Origin: Apodospora peruviana
Taxonomy: Eukaryota; Ascomycota; Sordariomycetes; Sordariales; Lasiosphaeriaceae
DNA: 64,000 nt
Assembly (NCBI GenBank): GCA_033439685.1
Contig: JAUEDM010000005.1
Span: forward strand, 4,340,001 to 4,404,000
Direction: 5' to 3'
Positions 9,285-19,304 of the stretch are shown here, one piece after another; the first letter of the stretch is position 1, and every line of letters begins with the position of its first letter. The translations under genes were made by a program, and so were the position numbers. The notes under the pieces were generated by a model that saw nothing but the letters and a program-made list of their open reading frames with translations, did no database searches and was not told where the DNA came from.

Positions 9285-10250
9285 CGTTTTTGATAAGGTA
9301 TCGAACGTAATGGGTAAAATTGACCTTGATAGCGTTTACTCAACAAATTGGTAAAGATTGAGAACAGCAAAAGCTCAAGAACTTGGAAGAGGTGACAGAT
9401 AATGAGACGCATAACTATTTAATCTGAGTGACGTTTACTTTTATTACAAAGTGGGACCTTCTGAGAGTTTTTGCAAGCATATTCCCATCGCATGGCCTCA
9501 ACTATGACATACAAGGCACGTCATAACAGCTACGGATAACCAGGGATGGTTAACGCTCGGGCAACACCGCGATCAAGAACGCAGCGGCCAGGTCTATCTA
9601 CACCCATCACCAGATCACAGCACCCCGAAACAGAGCGAAAGTTGGTTATTGAAGTAGGGCTCGTGGGTCTGATCAGCCTGAAGGGCTGATCAGTCAGCTT
9701 AAGACACTTTACCTGATCAGGCTCTTTGAGCCTCTGATCAGGGGCCTGTATATAAAAGCCTGCGGCTTTTTATATTCCTTCTTTAGTTACAATTCAAGCA
9801 CCTTCACTTCTATTTTGTACACAAAACTATCTACTTTTGCCTGCCCCGCAGGCCTACGAGCCTGCGGCTCCAAGTTGGGTCCTCGCAGTATCTACTGTGT
9901 GGCCCTGCTCGTCTTTAATATATGTATTGAAGCAAATAAAACTCAAAAGCGCTGCTGTTTAGGACCTGTTCAAAAACGCTCATCAAGATCAAGTTCCTCA
10001 AAACCCTCTCTTTGCTCACCAATATCATCATTCTCCTTCATTAGCCGCCATTCCCAAGTTCAATGTTTCCATGGTAAAGACCCCCAAAGCACCTAACAGT
10101 GCATCAGCATGTCCTCAGTTCACTCCATCACCTCATCGTCTCTCCAAAACCCGATCTACCTTCCATCATCACCAGTCCATACGAGTATATCGCTCTCGCT
10201 CCCCTTCTCCCAACTCCCACCGACAAAAGACTGAGCGGACGGGATAGGCA
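9285..10250. other. Intergenic region with hairpin cluster
   Basis: No gene recognised. It contains the hairpin cluster listed separately, and a TATATAAAA string inside hairpin 3. At about 10150-10205 there is a degenerate fourth copy of the repeat found in the neighbouring minus-strand protein. Confidence 0.5.
9669..9870. repeat. Cluster of five short hairpins
   Basis: Five inverted repeats in 200 bp. (1) 9669-9693: CTGATCAGCC, 5-nt loop, exact inverse. (2) 9712-9742: CCTGATCAG-GCTC, TTT loop, inverse with a 2-nt bulge. (3) about 9749-9775: TATAAAAGCC, TGC loop, GGCTTTTTATA. (4) 9839-9853: GCCTGC, CCC, GCAGGC. (5) 9858-9870: GAGCC, TGC, GGCTC. Hairpins 1 and 2 share TGATCAG; 3 and 5 share the AGCC-TGC-GGCT core. 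The shared stems suggest related palindromic units rather than chance. Confidence 0.6.
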
Positions 10251-11699
10251 TCACGGGCGCGGGACCGTAAATTCGACTTCCCACGCGGGAGAACCTGGGG
10301 GGTCGGCGTCCACCGGCTCTTCGTCATCCAGAACCCCCATCCACCGTTTGTTGTCACTGGTCCACACGAGTATATCGCTCTCGCTCTCCTCGGGCTCATC
10401 GTCCGCCCCAACCCCCATCCACCTTTTATCGTCCCTGGTCCACACTGGCATATAGCTCCCGCTCTCCTTCTCCCGGCTACTACTAACCTCATTAGCCGTC
10501 TCGACATGACGAGCCAGATCTTGTAACTTTTGGAAGACGACATCCAGTTGGGCTTTAAGCTCTCGGAGGGACCGACGAGCCCTGACAGGTATCGGGGGGG
10601 CTGGACCGTAATATCGGCCCTCGAAGCGGAAGGACTTGGGTTTCTCGGCGTCCAGCGCGAGATCAAGGTCTGTTTCATCACTTATCGGCGACGTCGCTGA
10701 CGTCGTCGACGGGCTAGGGGTTGATAACAACCGGGACCCGGGGGTGCTCTCCTCATGCGGCCCAGTTTGAAAAACAAGACGGTCAGGATCGTGGAGGCGC
10801 TGGCCGTCCATCGGCTCATCATCCTCCCAGTGAACACGACGGTCAGAATCGTGGAGGCGCTGACCCTCCATCAGCTCATCATCCTCCCAGACCCTTATCC
10901 ACCTTTTGTCATCACTGGTCCACACTGGCATATCGCTCTCGTTCTCCTCGATATCGCTCCTCTCGTCGTCAATGGCCCTCTCCTTGCCCTTGCTCTCGCT
11001 CTTCTCGATGCCGCCGCCCTTGTCGTCAATGGTCTTCTCACCATTGCTCTCCCCCTCCCGGCTGCCAACGACCTCATTCTCTATCTCAACGCCCATATTG
11101 AGCCTTGACAGTAATAACTTCTTCTGGACGCGGTGGGTAACAGGTTTTACCTCCCCACCACGAACACGCATCGCATACTCTAAAGACTTGACATCCCACA
11201 TCTTCAAATCCTCTCTCCATTTCGGTGGTCGCGACTCGATCGGCCATGCCCCCGGCCAGATGCCAGCACGCTTCACTTTGACCGATAATCGGTCTATAGA
11301 GCCCTGGAACCTCCGGTGGATGCACCTATCGCACAGGTAACAAGAGTCGTTGACGTCGGAAAAATAGAAGATATCGGACGTCGCCGCGATCCGATCGCAC
11401 GGCAACGGCTCATCACCCGGTTTGCGCAACACATCCCTCCAGTGGTAATGCCATTGTCGTCCCCAACGGTCCATCCACCCGGCTGGCGTCTCAACCACGA
11501 AATCATTGGTCAAGGGATAATAGTGGTACTGATACTTATAGCAAAGCCCTTTGTCTTCCCACCATGTCCTTCTCTCGATCATGGGGGGGTTGTTTTTCTG
11601 CTTGCGTCTGGAGTGCGCGCATACGAATACTACCTTGATTGGGAAGACGAAGTGACCGCAACGTGTGCACCTGAGGAACCCAGTCTTCAGGTGACACAT
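10251..11699 (-). CDS. Hypothetical protein with Cys-rich N-terminus and internal VWTSDDKRW repeats
   Basis: Open frame of 482 residues, family not recognised. The N-terminus has cysteine pairs (CTRC near residue 11 and CYLCDRC near 140) that could bind zinc. The C-terminal half carries three copies of a ~20-residue unit built on VWTSDDKRW followed by an acidic patch: SDMPVWTSDDKRW, SYMPVWTRDDKRW and SDILVWTSDNKRW. A second short repeat, GQRLHDxDR followed by WEDDEPMD, occurs twice. Between them lies a Ser/Thr-rich stretch and a possible helix (RRSLRELKAQLDVVFQKLQDL). The C-terminus may be altered: a fourth copy of the unit lies beyond the stop in another frame. Numerous opposite-strand open frames are shadows of the repeats. 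No intron is needed. Confidence 0.6.
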   Translation of the reverse strand: MCHLKTGFLRCTRCGHFVFPIKVVFVCAHSRRKQKNNPPMIERRTWWEDKGLCYKYQYHYYPLTNDFVVETPAGWMDRWGRQWHYHWRDVLRKPGDEPLPCDRIAATSDIFYFSDVNDSCYLCDRCIHRRFQGSIDRLSVKVKRAGIWPGAWPIESRPPKWREDLKMWDVKSLEYAMRVRGGEVKPVTHRVQKKLLLSRLNMGVEIENEVVGSREGESNGEKTIDDKGGGIEKSESKGKERAIDDERSDIEENESDMPVWTSDDKRWIRVWEDDELMEGQRLHDSDRRVHWEDDEPMDGQRLHDPDRLVFQTGPHEESTPGSRLLSTPSPSTTSATSPISDETDLDLALDAEKPKSFRFEGRYYGPAPPIPVRARRSLRELKAQLDVVFQKLQDLARHVETANEVSSSREKESGSYMPVWTRDDKRWMGVGADDEPEESESDILVWTSDNKRWMGVLDDEEPVDADPPGSPAWEVEFTVPRP

Positions 11700-12053
11700 C
11701 GTGGTAGAGAGGACGCGTCGACCTGTAGCTTACTGAGAGTGTGCGGGCTGAATGGCGTTGTGTGCAGGTGTGATGTTGAGGCAAAGACGGTCGACCGACC
11801 TCGGTAGGTTGGTAGCAGTGACGACGCCAGAGGATGAAGATGTCGGCAGCAATGGCGATGCCACAAAAAATGAAGATGTCGGTGTCAATGACGATGTCAG
11901 AACAATGCATGTAGCGGAATGCTGGAAGACGAAGTCTCTGTTGGAAGATTTGATTGTAGAATTTCGAACCCGACGGATTTCCCAAGACGAACGACAAGAC
12001 CGATGACCAGTTGACATGTCAGCCCGTCCATCTCTGTGATAGGAAGGTGGGCA
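11700..12053. other. Intergenic region upstream of the repeat protein
   Basis: Contains a short imperfect repeat built on GATGTCGG and ATGAAGATGTCGG (about 11836-11903). No gene is seen. Confidence 0.4.
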
Positions 12054-14485
12054 TCAACCCCAGGCCACGTTATTTCCATTCAACAAAGACCAGTATGTCG
12101 TGTCGACACCCTGGAAGATCCAGTCATCTGCGCCTGCCATCAGGTCCGGGAACTCGAGCACGCCGTCCTGAGGTTGAGGGTCGAAATCCATAAACATTCC
12201 GTTCAGTGCGGCATCGGGTGGGAGCAAGGCAGGGTCCAACGAGCCTAGCTCCAATTGCATGGGTCCGCCCTCGAAAGAGGCAGCACTAGTCGCGCCCACT
12301 TCGGCTCCGTCAGGGGAAGTCGACAAGCTAGCCATCTGGGGCTGCAGCTGCTCGAAGTCGGAGCCGTCATGGAAAGCCGTGGGCATTCCGGCGGCAGTAC
12401 GGACTGGCTCTTGTCCTGCGTTGGGGCAGACGCCCATCTTGCCAGCCGGCACAATCACGCTGGGATGGAAGTTGACCGTGCCGAGATAGGGGACTTTGAG
12501 ATGCAAGCATTTCAGCAGATGCATGTTCACCTCGGAGACGTCGTTCATCAGTGACGCATCGATCGAGTCAAGAATGGGCATCATCTGGCCCAGGATGTCG
12601 GCAGATTGGTGTGTAAGCCTGTCTTGGTTGATCACGGCGACGTGCTGCATGCGCTCGCGCACCATCTCAACCAGCTTACGGTCTTCACTCCGCTGCGGGC
12701 AAGTCGGGGAAGGCGTCGTGGAGTCCTGGTGCTGGCGCAGATAGCTCAGCAGCAAGGTCATGGCTGCCACCAGGGCGGAGTAGTCAACGTGGCGGCAGGC
12801 CCAGACCGAGGTTACCTTGTTGCGGAAGGGAATAAAGCGCTTGAGCACCTCCCTGCTCGATCGGGCGCAAGTGGCTTTGCTGTAGTCATAGCGACTCTCT
12901 GACGGGTTGCGCAGCATGTAAGGCAGGTGTAGGAGGATCAAGAGATCGTAGTGGTGGACCTGGAGCATCAGGTGCAGCATCTGTCCCAACCTGTGCCCGT
13001 TCTCATCCGCGACTTCCAAGTCCGGCTCAGCCCACCAATCTTGCCCCATGGCGTTAGCGGCATTCTCGAGCTCGCAGTCAATGCTCTGAGTGATGGCGTA
13101 TGCCTCGCTCGGCGACTTGTTGGCATTACGCTCGATGATGCGGGACGCGATGACAGTATGTAGCTTCTCCAAGCGCTCCATATGGGTGTCACGCTTCATA
13201 GCTTCCTCGGTGGCGAAGCTGTTATCGGGGTCGCCAGCCGGCAAACCGAGGAGCAGAGACGTGAGCCGATCGCATGCTGTGATGCGATACCATAGGGCTT
13301 CTGGGGTGTGCCTTTGTCGAGGATTCACCATAGTGTCAACGAACTTGAGGGTGCGCGATGGACCACGATCAATGCCCATCAACTGGCCAAGGCTCATGGC
13401 CCTCCGGTAGGTCAGCCAGGCCTTCCGGAGGTTGCCGGCATTGGCATGCCACAAGCCGAGTAGGACCAGACTCTCGAGGCCCTCAGCAGTTGCGACCATC
13501 TCGTCGATACAGGTGACAAGGCTGGAGACAACTGACACGACATTCTCCATGAACTTGGGAATCGTGGAATTGAGTTGGAGTGGTTCCGCGTCGTATCCCG
13601 GGGGTAGTTGCTGCAAGCAAATGGAGATCTGCAGCAGGCGGCGAGCAAGGACAGTCGGGTGGCTTGTGCAAGCTGGCACCACCGACACACTGTTGGCATT
13701 CTCGGTCTTGCCCTCGATCAGATCGCGGAAGGAGCTGAAGAGGGAAGTGAGGAAATAGGGACCGGCATTGGCCTTGGTGATGATGTTGATGGCGTGCTGG
13801 CTCGGGAACAGCGCATGCAAGGCGCGACTGGTCTTGTCCCACTTGGATGTTGCGGGTTTCCTGGGTGATATTGCTTCGTCGGACTCGGGCGTGGGCATGG
13901 AAACCGGCTGGTTGGCAGCGGCAGCGGCCCTGCTGAGGTCGCGGAGACCGAGAAGGAGACCGACAGGTGTGTCGTCTCCAACGGCAGCTTCCAGGACGTC
14001 CAGGGTCCGGGGATATCCCCGGCCATCGTCAGTCCCGGTATCCTGTGAAGCGGAAGGGGTCGGTGACGCGCGATTGGAGAGGCTGGATGAAGTGACGGTG
14101 GCAGGGGCTGTCTTGGCGGTCGTTTCGGGCAGAATGCGATCGACGAGGCGAGCCATGAGCTCTTCGAGGCGACCGAGACGCTGGGCCATTCTGCGGTCGG
14201 GCTGCGCAGGCGGGCGCGCGTCGCTGTCGGCGAACTCCTGGCTGCGGCAGGCGCTTCCGCGCGCTTGACAAGGAAGGCATACTGTGTCGTTGCTTGCGCT
14301 AAACTGGCATCGAATCTTGCGGCGCCGACCTGCGTGACGGGAAGAGACCCGAATGTGTCAGAGACTGGAAGGAGAGACTGGGACTGTTGGCTGCACTCAC
14401 ATTCCCAGCAGCTATGGGTGCCCTTGCGCACCTTCCTCCGCTTCAACTCGGCTTCCCTCTGTTCTCTCTGCGATTGTTCCGTCAT
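12054..14485 (-). CDS. Zn2Cys6 fungal-type transcription factor
   Basis: Two exons, 14485-14401 and 14329-12054, encode 786 residues; the intron (14330-14400, GTGAGT..CGCAG) interrupts the zinc cluster in codon Cys29. The binuclear cluster is Cys26-x2-Cys29-x6-Cys36-x9-Cys46-x2-Cys49-x6-Cys56, with the basic stretch RRRKIR between Cys29 and Cys36. A linker and a likely dimerisation helix (MAQRLGRLEELMARLVDRIL) follow. The central part (LVLLGLWHANAGNLRKAWLTYRRAM..., ALWYRITACDRLTSLLLGLP) matches the fungal_trans regulatory domain. The acidic, Pro/Gly-rich C-terminus (DFDPQPQDGVLEFPDLM) could activate transcription. Regulated genes are unknown. Confidence 0.93.
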
Positions 14486-16102
14486 GGCGACACTGTCGGG
14501 CAGGTCCAGCACAGGGAACGCGGCAGGGACGGATCACTGGATCTAGTCTCTAGTCTAGTTGATCTGAACTGGAACTGTCGGGAAGTGAAAGGCAAATTTG
14601 GTCCGCAAAACGGCCGAACGCAAGCACTAAGGCACTTCAAAATATTTATTAAAAAGATGTTGATTCCCTCGACCACAAACAGAACAGTTCATTGTGATGT
14701 TGGTCGCAGAGAGCGCGCAGGTTCCGCTGCTGACATTCCCTCAGGAGTTGACAAAGTTCGGAGGCCGAACGGACGGACGAAATTCGGACCAAACTGCGGA
14801 CCAAACCGCGTCGTGTGGTCTGTGCGCAAAGGACCTGGAATTGTCAGCAGAATCCTGGAAAGCTTACATCATCCCGAGCTTCCCCCTTTCCCCTTTCTTC
14901 AAGATGCTCCCTTCCACTTCCGTGCCTCTGTCTGAGGCCGTAGTTTCATGAGTGAAGTAATCGGACACGAATTCAACTGGTCCCGTACAGTCTCAATGGA
15001 TATTTTCAAGTGTTTTAAGATAAACTTACTGGTCAGTGAGTTGCAGACTCGGTAAGTTGTGGGACTGCAACTTCAATCTTCAACGGGTGCACATCGTCAG
15101 GGATGATGGGCCGAATTGCAAAGATATCAACAGTGTAGAATTCTACTAGGAAAGCGTACCTGCCTTTAATTTTGTCATCAAACAATATCTCTTCTCGTTT
15201 TCATTCTTAATTTTTACTTTGTTGTTTTGGTAGATATTTGCACAAAAGATGAACTACGGGATCTTCTCACAATAAGAGAATAGACACCTTCAGCTTTCAC
15301 CTTTTCTCTCAGCCTTTCATAACGGTCCGTAGCTTTATGGAAAAAGTCGTGTAAGACTGTTGAGGGTGAGGAGAGTTGTGCATCACGATAAGGTCTTTAC
15401 GAGCCCGCAGAATGGACTTGATTGGACGGGAATTGTAAGTACCTTGGACATGATCTTCATGTGCATTGGTTATCGTCATCGGTGTGTAATTCGAGCTTTA
15501 TATCCGTCGGCTGCATGTGCCGACGGGAATGGCTGGTTTCCCCTAACCCTTGCTGGCTTGGATATCCTTGCCTCCTCGTGACCACATTGACCGGCGACAA
15601 GCCCCCTACAGTTCCGCGTTGAACGGTACCGATGGGCTGGCACAGCAACACAAACTGTTGGGCACTCGGGGATTCCGTCGGGCCTGCTTCGATGAGACTG
15701 TGTTCACCACGAAGTTTGCCAACGCTGTTCTCGATCAGTGGTCGTGAGGGATAGAAGGCAAGTTAGGGATTTCGATGTCTTGCTGAACGATCTCGATCTG
15801 CTTCTGGGTCAACCAAAAACATGACTGCTTGGATAGCTGCCTGTCGAATTTGGCGGTATTATGAGGTTGATCGGAGGTGTTAACTATGAGATGTCTGAAC
15901 GACTGGTTGTTGACAGGAACGGGATTTGTAATTATTCATTTCGGCCCAGACCCGTGTCCAACAGTCATTAATATCTGATAATCATTCCCCGGTTCTAACT
16001 CTAGTCCACTGTTGCTCCTGAGTTTCATAAAATGTTGCTAATGTAAACGCGTGAAGATTCCATGTCCAACCAAACAAACAATCGACAGAGCGGGTTGGTC
16101 CT
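14486..16102. other. Intergenic region with possible MITE relic
   Basis: About 1.6 kb without a recognisable gene. It holds the terminal inverted repeats listed next; the right part is AT-rich. Confidence 0.5.
14597..14805. mobile_element. Candidate MITE-like element
   Basis: TTTGGTCCGCA at 14597-14607 is repeated as its exact inverse TGCGGACCAAA at 14795-14805. A second inverted pair lies inside: GGCCGAACG near 14612, and GTCCGTTCGGCC read on the minus strand near 14764. The right end also has an extra CGGACCAAA just inside. No coding potential lies between. A clear target-site duplication was not found, so this is only a candidate non-autonomous DNA transposon. Confidence 0.35.
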
Positions 16103-16678
16103 TTACTCTATGATATCGGATACCGAGATACGGCCAGAATCTCTGCCCTCCATCTGGTCACTATCAGGCGACGATGCCGACGTCGCTGAGGACGTTTGAC
16201 TCATGACCGCACGGCTCGGCCAGACCAGCTTGTGAAACTGCACCGAGCAGCTATGCGTCTTATCCTCCAATTCGTCATCCCACGACCAACCTGACCCGTA
16301 CAGGAGGTCCTCAGGCTGAATTTTACCCCCGCCTCGCAAGTTCCACCTCTCGACAAGTTCGTCCCTCTCCTTGTTGACCTCGGCTTCTGCATCGTCCTCG
16401 CTCACGTACACACCGATGATTCTGACGTCGTTCTCGTGCTCGTTATGGATGCCGCTGATGTTGTACTGGACAATCCAGACGCCGTTGAGCGGCTCGTCGA
16501 TGGCGTCGTCGGCCTCCTCGCTTGATGATGTTGATGAGCTTCCCGCTGGCGATCCTTCCTGCCCACGGGCCAGCTTGGACGGCGGCTGGTCGGCATTAAG
16601 GTTTTCGGCGTTTGAGGAATTCCGCTTGTGGGAGAGTATCGCCGAAGGAGTAAAATCCATGATCTTAGTTGTGTCCAT
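16103..16678 (-). CDS. Hypothetical protein, 191 residues
   Basis: Single-exon open frame. The N-terminal third is polar and Ser-rich. The central part (GVWIVQYNISGIHNEHENDVRIIGVYVSEDDAEAEVNKERDEL) looks like a compact alpha/beta fold and is followed by an acidic segment with GSGWSWDDELEDKTHSCSV. The C-terminus is Ser-rich. No signal peptide or membrane segment is present. Codon usage is GC-rich and coding-like. The family is not recognised; the even mix of residues in the centre argues against a chance frame. Confidence 0.55.
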   Translation of the reverse strand: MDTTKIMDFTPSAILSHKRNSSNAENLNADQPPSKLARGQEGSPAGSSSTSSSEEADDAIDEPLNGVWIVQYNISGIHNEHENDVRIIGVYVSEDDAEAEVNKERDELVERWNLRGGGKIQPEDLLYGSGWSWDDELEDKTHSCSVQFHKLVWPSRAVMSQTSSATSASSPDSDQMEGRDSGRISVSDIIE

Positions 16679-17447
16679 GGTGAGAAGAAGTCGACTCGAC
16701 TGAATGTTACTCTGACAAGATCTCTGATGCAGTGACTGACGAGGGGCTGATGCAGATGAAGCGACTCAACTCAATTGATGTTGTGCCCCGCATCTCCATG
16801 CAGCCGCCTGCACCACCAAAGCCATCCACGCCATCTTTCGGTGATTGGATGGCCCCGATTTCAACGGTCTTGTCACCCGTGGCACGCATTCGTCGTGTTT
16901 AACTAGGTAGATAAATACCGTTAACTTAAGCCGGCAGGGAAAGGCCGCGTGTGATAAGTAGGTGGTCATTTGTGTGAAATAGCTAAATACAATACAAAGG
17001 CCACAATACCCATATCGAATACATGTCCATAAGCTGCAAGTCGACTGAAGGACCCAAGATCCGCAACACCAGGAATATCCCGGTGGCCCTATTTCGTCTC
17101 AAGTTTTCGAGGTAATTAAGTTACTTTTGAAGAACAGGCTCCCGACAGTTGGGCCACACCACCTACATGTACTACATGTATGTAATACAAGAAATTGCTC
17201 GTGGTCAGATGTCAAAATCAAAACCTACGGCACCGGTGCAGCTTGCCGGCAGAGCGGGGCAGTTACCGCGCGGCAGTTCACCCGGAGTACCTTCCTTAAT
17301 AACATCAACGTTCCTCCCCGCAGTCCTACCTACCATATTTAGGTGCTTTAACCTGACGTAAACCCTATCTACCTTAGCTTTCCTTTCGTGTCCATTTTTG
17401 AACCAAACGCCATCCCAACTTCATCTCAAACCAACTACGGCACAAAA
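16679..17447. other. Divergent intergenic region
   Basis: Promoter region between the 191-residue minus-strand gene and the plus-strand hydrolase gene. No gene is seen. Confidence 0.5.
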
Positions 17448-18723
17448 ATGACAAGTCTCGAATCCACCATCGCGGTCAGCTCAGCTCCCACGCCGGTTCC
17501 CCCCAAACCCAAAGAAGCCGAGACCGGCCCGAACGAGGACCCGACAGGCCTCATCGAGGAACACATCCTCCCCAGGCTCGACCCTGCCTTTGTGAAATAT
17601 TTTCTCGACGTGATCGCCAAGGCCCCACCCGGCGACAAGATCTTGATACAGGATGTCCGCGCCAACCCCGAGAAGTACAGGTCGCCATGGGCGATTGATA
17701 CATCGGGACATCGTGGGGTGAGCGATGAACGGGTCACCTCCGAGGACGGGACACAGTTCACGGTGCGGCTGTACTACCCGGACTTCGACAAGTTTAGAAC
17801 TGGCGGCTATACCGGCTGTCCCGTGCATATCAACTTTCACGGTGGGGTTTTCCTTAACATAAGAGTGTCATGAGGTTAATCTAACTAACCATAATAGGGG
17901 GTGGATTTGTGACTGGTGACTTGATGGTCGAGGCGCAACTCTGTCTCAACATGCGCGAAGCCGGTGTTGCGGTAGTCGACGTCGACTACCGGCTCTGTCC
18001 AGGTCAGTCAAACAACATCACTCACACTCACACTCACACTCACATGTACATCACATATACCAAATCTCACCACCCCAATAATACTAAACCTACCATCTAG
18101 AAAACATCTGGGGAAAGGCCGTCCAAGACGCCTGGGCCACACTGAACTGGATCCGCTCCTCCTCAGACAAACTCGGTATCGACTCGAACTCCATCTCAAT
18201 CGGCGGCGTCTCCGCCGGCGGGCACATAAGCCTGATCCTGCAGCACATGGCCCGCGACGCCGGCATCCCCTTGAAACTGTGCATGCCGACCGTCCCACCA
18301 TCAACCGAAGGCCTGGCCTACAAGTACTACACCGACTCGCCTTTCCCGTCCTTCCACGAATTCCACCGCGCGCCCATCCTGCCGTGGAAACGGATCCAGT
18401 ACTTTGGAAAACACTGTTTTCCTGACGATAAGTTGGAAGAGATTAAGGCCATGTGGCCCGAGTGGTGGATCGCTCCGATCAAGGCGCCCAACTGGAATGG
18501 ACTCTGCGACACGTTTTTACGGACGGCCGAGATTGATCCGTTACGCGACGAAGGTGAGGCGTATGGCATGAAGCTTGTTGGTGGGGGGAATAAGGTTACT
18601 TTTAAGAGGTATCTGGGGAGTCCGCATACGTTTATGTATATGAAGTTTTTGGAGAGCAAGAGAGAATTTGATGAGGATTCTGTTAAAGCGTTGAGGGTTG
18701 CGCATGGGATTACTATTGGCTGA
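17448..18723 (+). CDS. Alpha/beta hydrolase, hormone-sensitive-lipase type
   Basis: Three exons, 17448-17841, 17898-18002 and 18101-18723, encode 373 residues. The first intron splits the oxyanion-hole motif HGGGF (from His131); splicing at GTGGGG..ATAG restores it exactly. The nucleophile elbow is GVSAG with Ser204. Asp312 in EIDPLRDEG and His342 in GSPHTF complete the triad in the usual order. After HGGGF comes the family block VAVVDVDYRLCP. There is no signal peptide, so the enzyme is probably cytosolic and hydrolyses carboxylic esters or related substrates. The second intron carries a CACTCA-type microsatellite. Confidence 0.92.
18020..18043 (+). repeat. CACACT microsatellite in hydrolase intron 2
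   Basis: Four tandem copies of a 6-bp ACTCAC unit inside the intron 18003-18100. Confidence 0.8.
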
Positions 18724-19034
18724 ACTTGAGGGAGTCAGTAAGGAGTGGGTGGTAAAGATGGGGAGTTTCTATCAAGGTTAAGTCGCAAATCCTGGTGGTA
18801 AGACACAGAGTTTTCTGTAGATAGTTTTAGATTGTGCATAAGGAGCATAAATCACCTTCCCGAATGGTCCTCCGCGTCGCTTTCGGGCGCGGCCCGTAAC
18901 TCTGCGCCGTGATCTCATTAATTATTAGGAAACAGCGGTGGTTCTCTTGCGGCGGTTTTCTCGCGGCGTTAACCTGGGCCTCAGAATTACGGCAAAGTTG
19001 ACCCTTCGACACTTCATGTCCCTGTTCAGTTGTC
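18724..19034. other. Intergenic region
   Basis: No gene recognised between the hydrolase and the GH43 relic. Confidence 0.5.
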
Positions 19035-19304
19035 ATGTTCCCATGTCACGGTCCTGGCCCGAGTTTGGTGTTTATGGATGATGTTAGTTATGCGACGAGT
19101 TCGAGTCTAGGTGGTCCGTATATTAAGAGTAGTAGGCCGCTGTTGGTGACGGGGGATTATGGCGTGACTGCTCCTGGTGGAACGGCGAGTGTCGATGGAG
19201 GCGGTCACTTAGTGTTTCATGCGAGGTGTGAGTCGGATGGGCTGTCGAGGTGTATGTTCCAGGTTGGGTGGAAATTCGAGAATCGTGAAGTGCTCGTCAC
19301 CTAG
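19035..19304 (+). pseudogene. Relic of a glycoside hydrolase family 43 gene
   Basis: An 89-codon open frame reads LGGPYIKSSRPLLVTGDYGVTAPGG-style sequence, then GGGHLVFHARC and SRCMFQVGWKFE before a stop. This pattern (G-P-Y, L-L-x-T-G, A-P-G-G, G-H-x-V-F-H) is what the C-terminal blade of GH43 arabinanase/xylosidase proteins looks like. A full GH43 domain is about 300 residues and the catalytic Asp and Glu blades are not found upstream, so this is a 3' fragment. The assignment is by motif recognition only. Confidence 0.5.

Noticed and set aside
9749..9775. TATATAAAA at 9750 as a plain gene promoter
   Set aside because: It is part of a symmetrical hairpin and no plus-strand gene follows; plus-strand frames there are antisense to the repeat protein.
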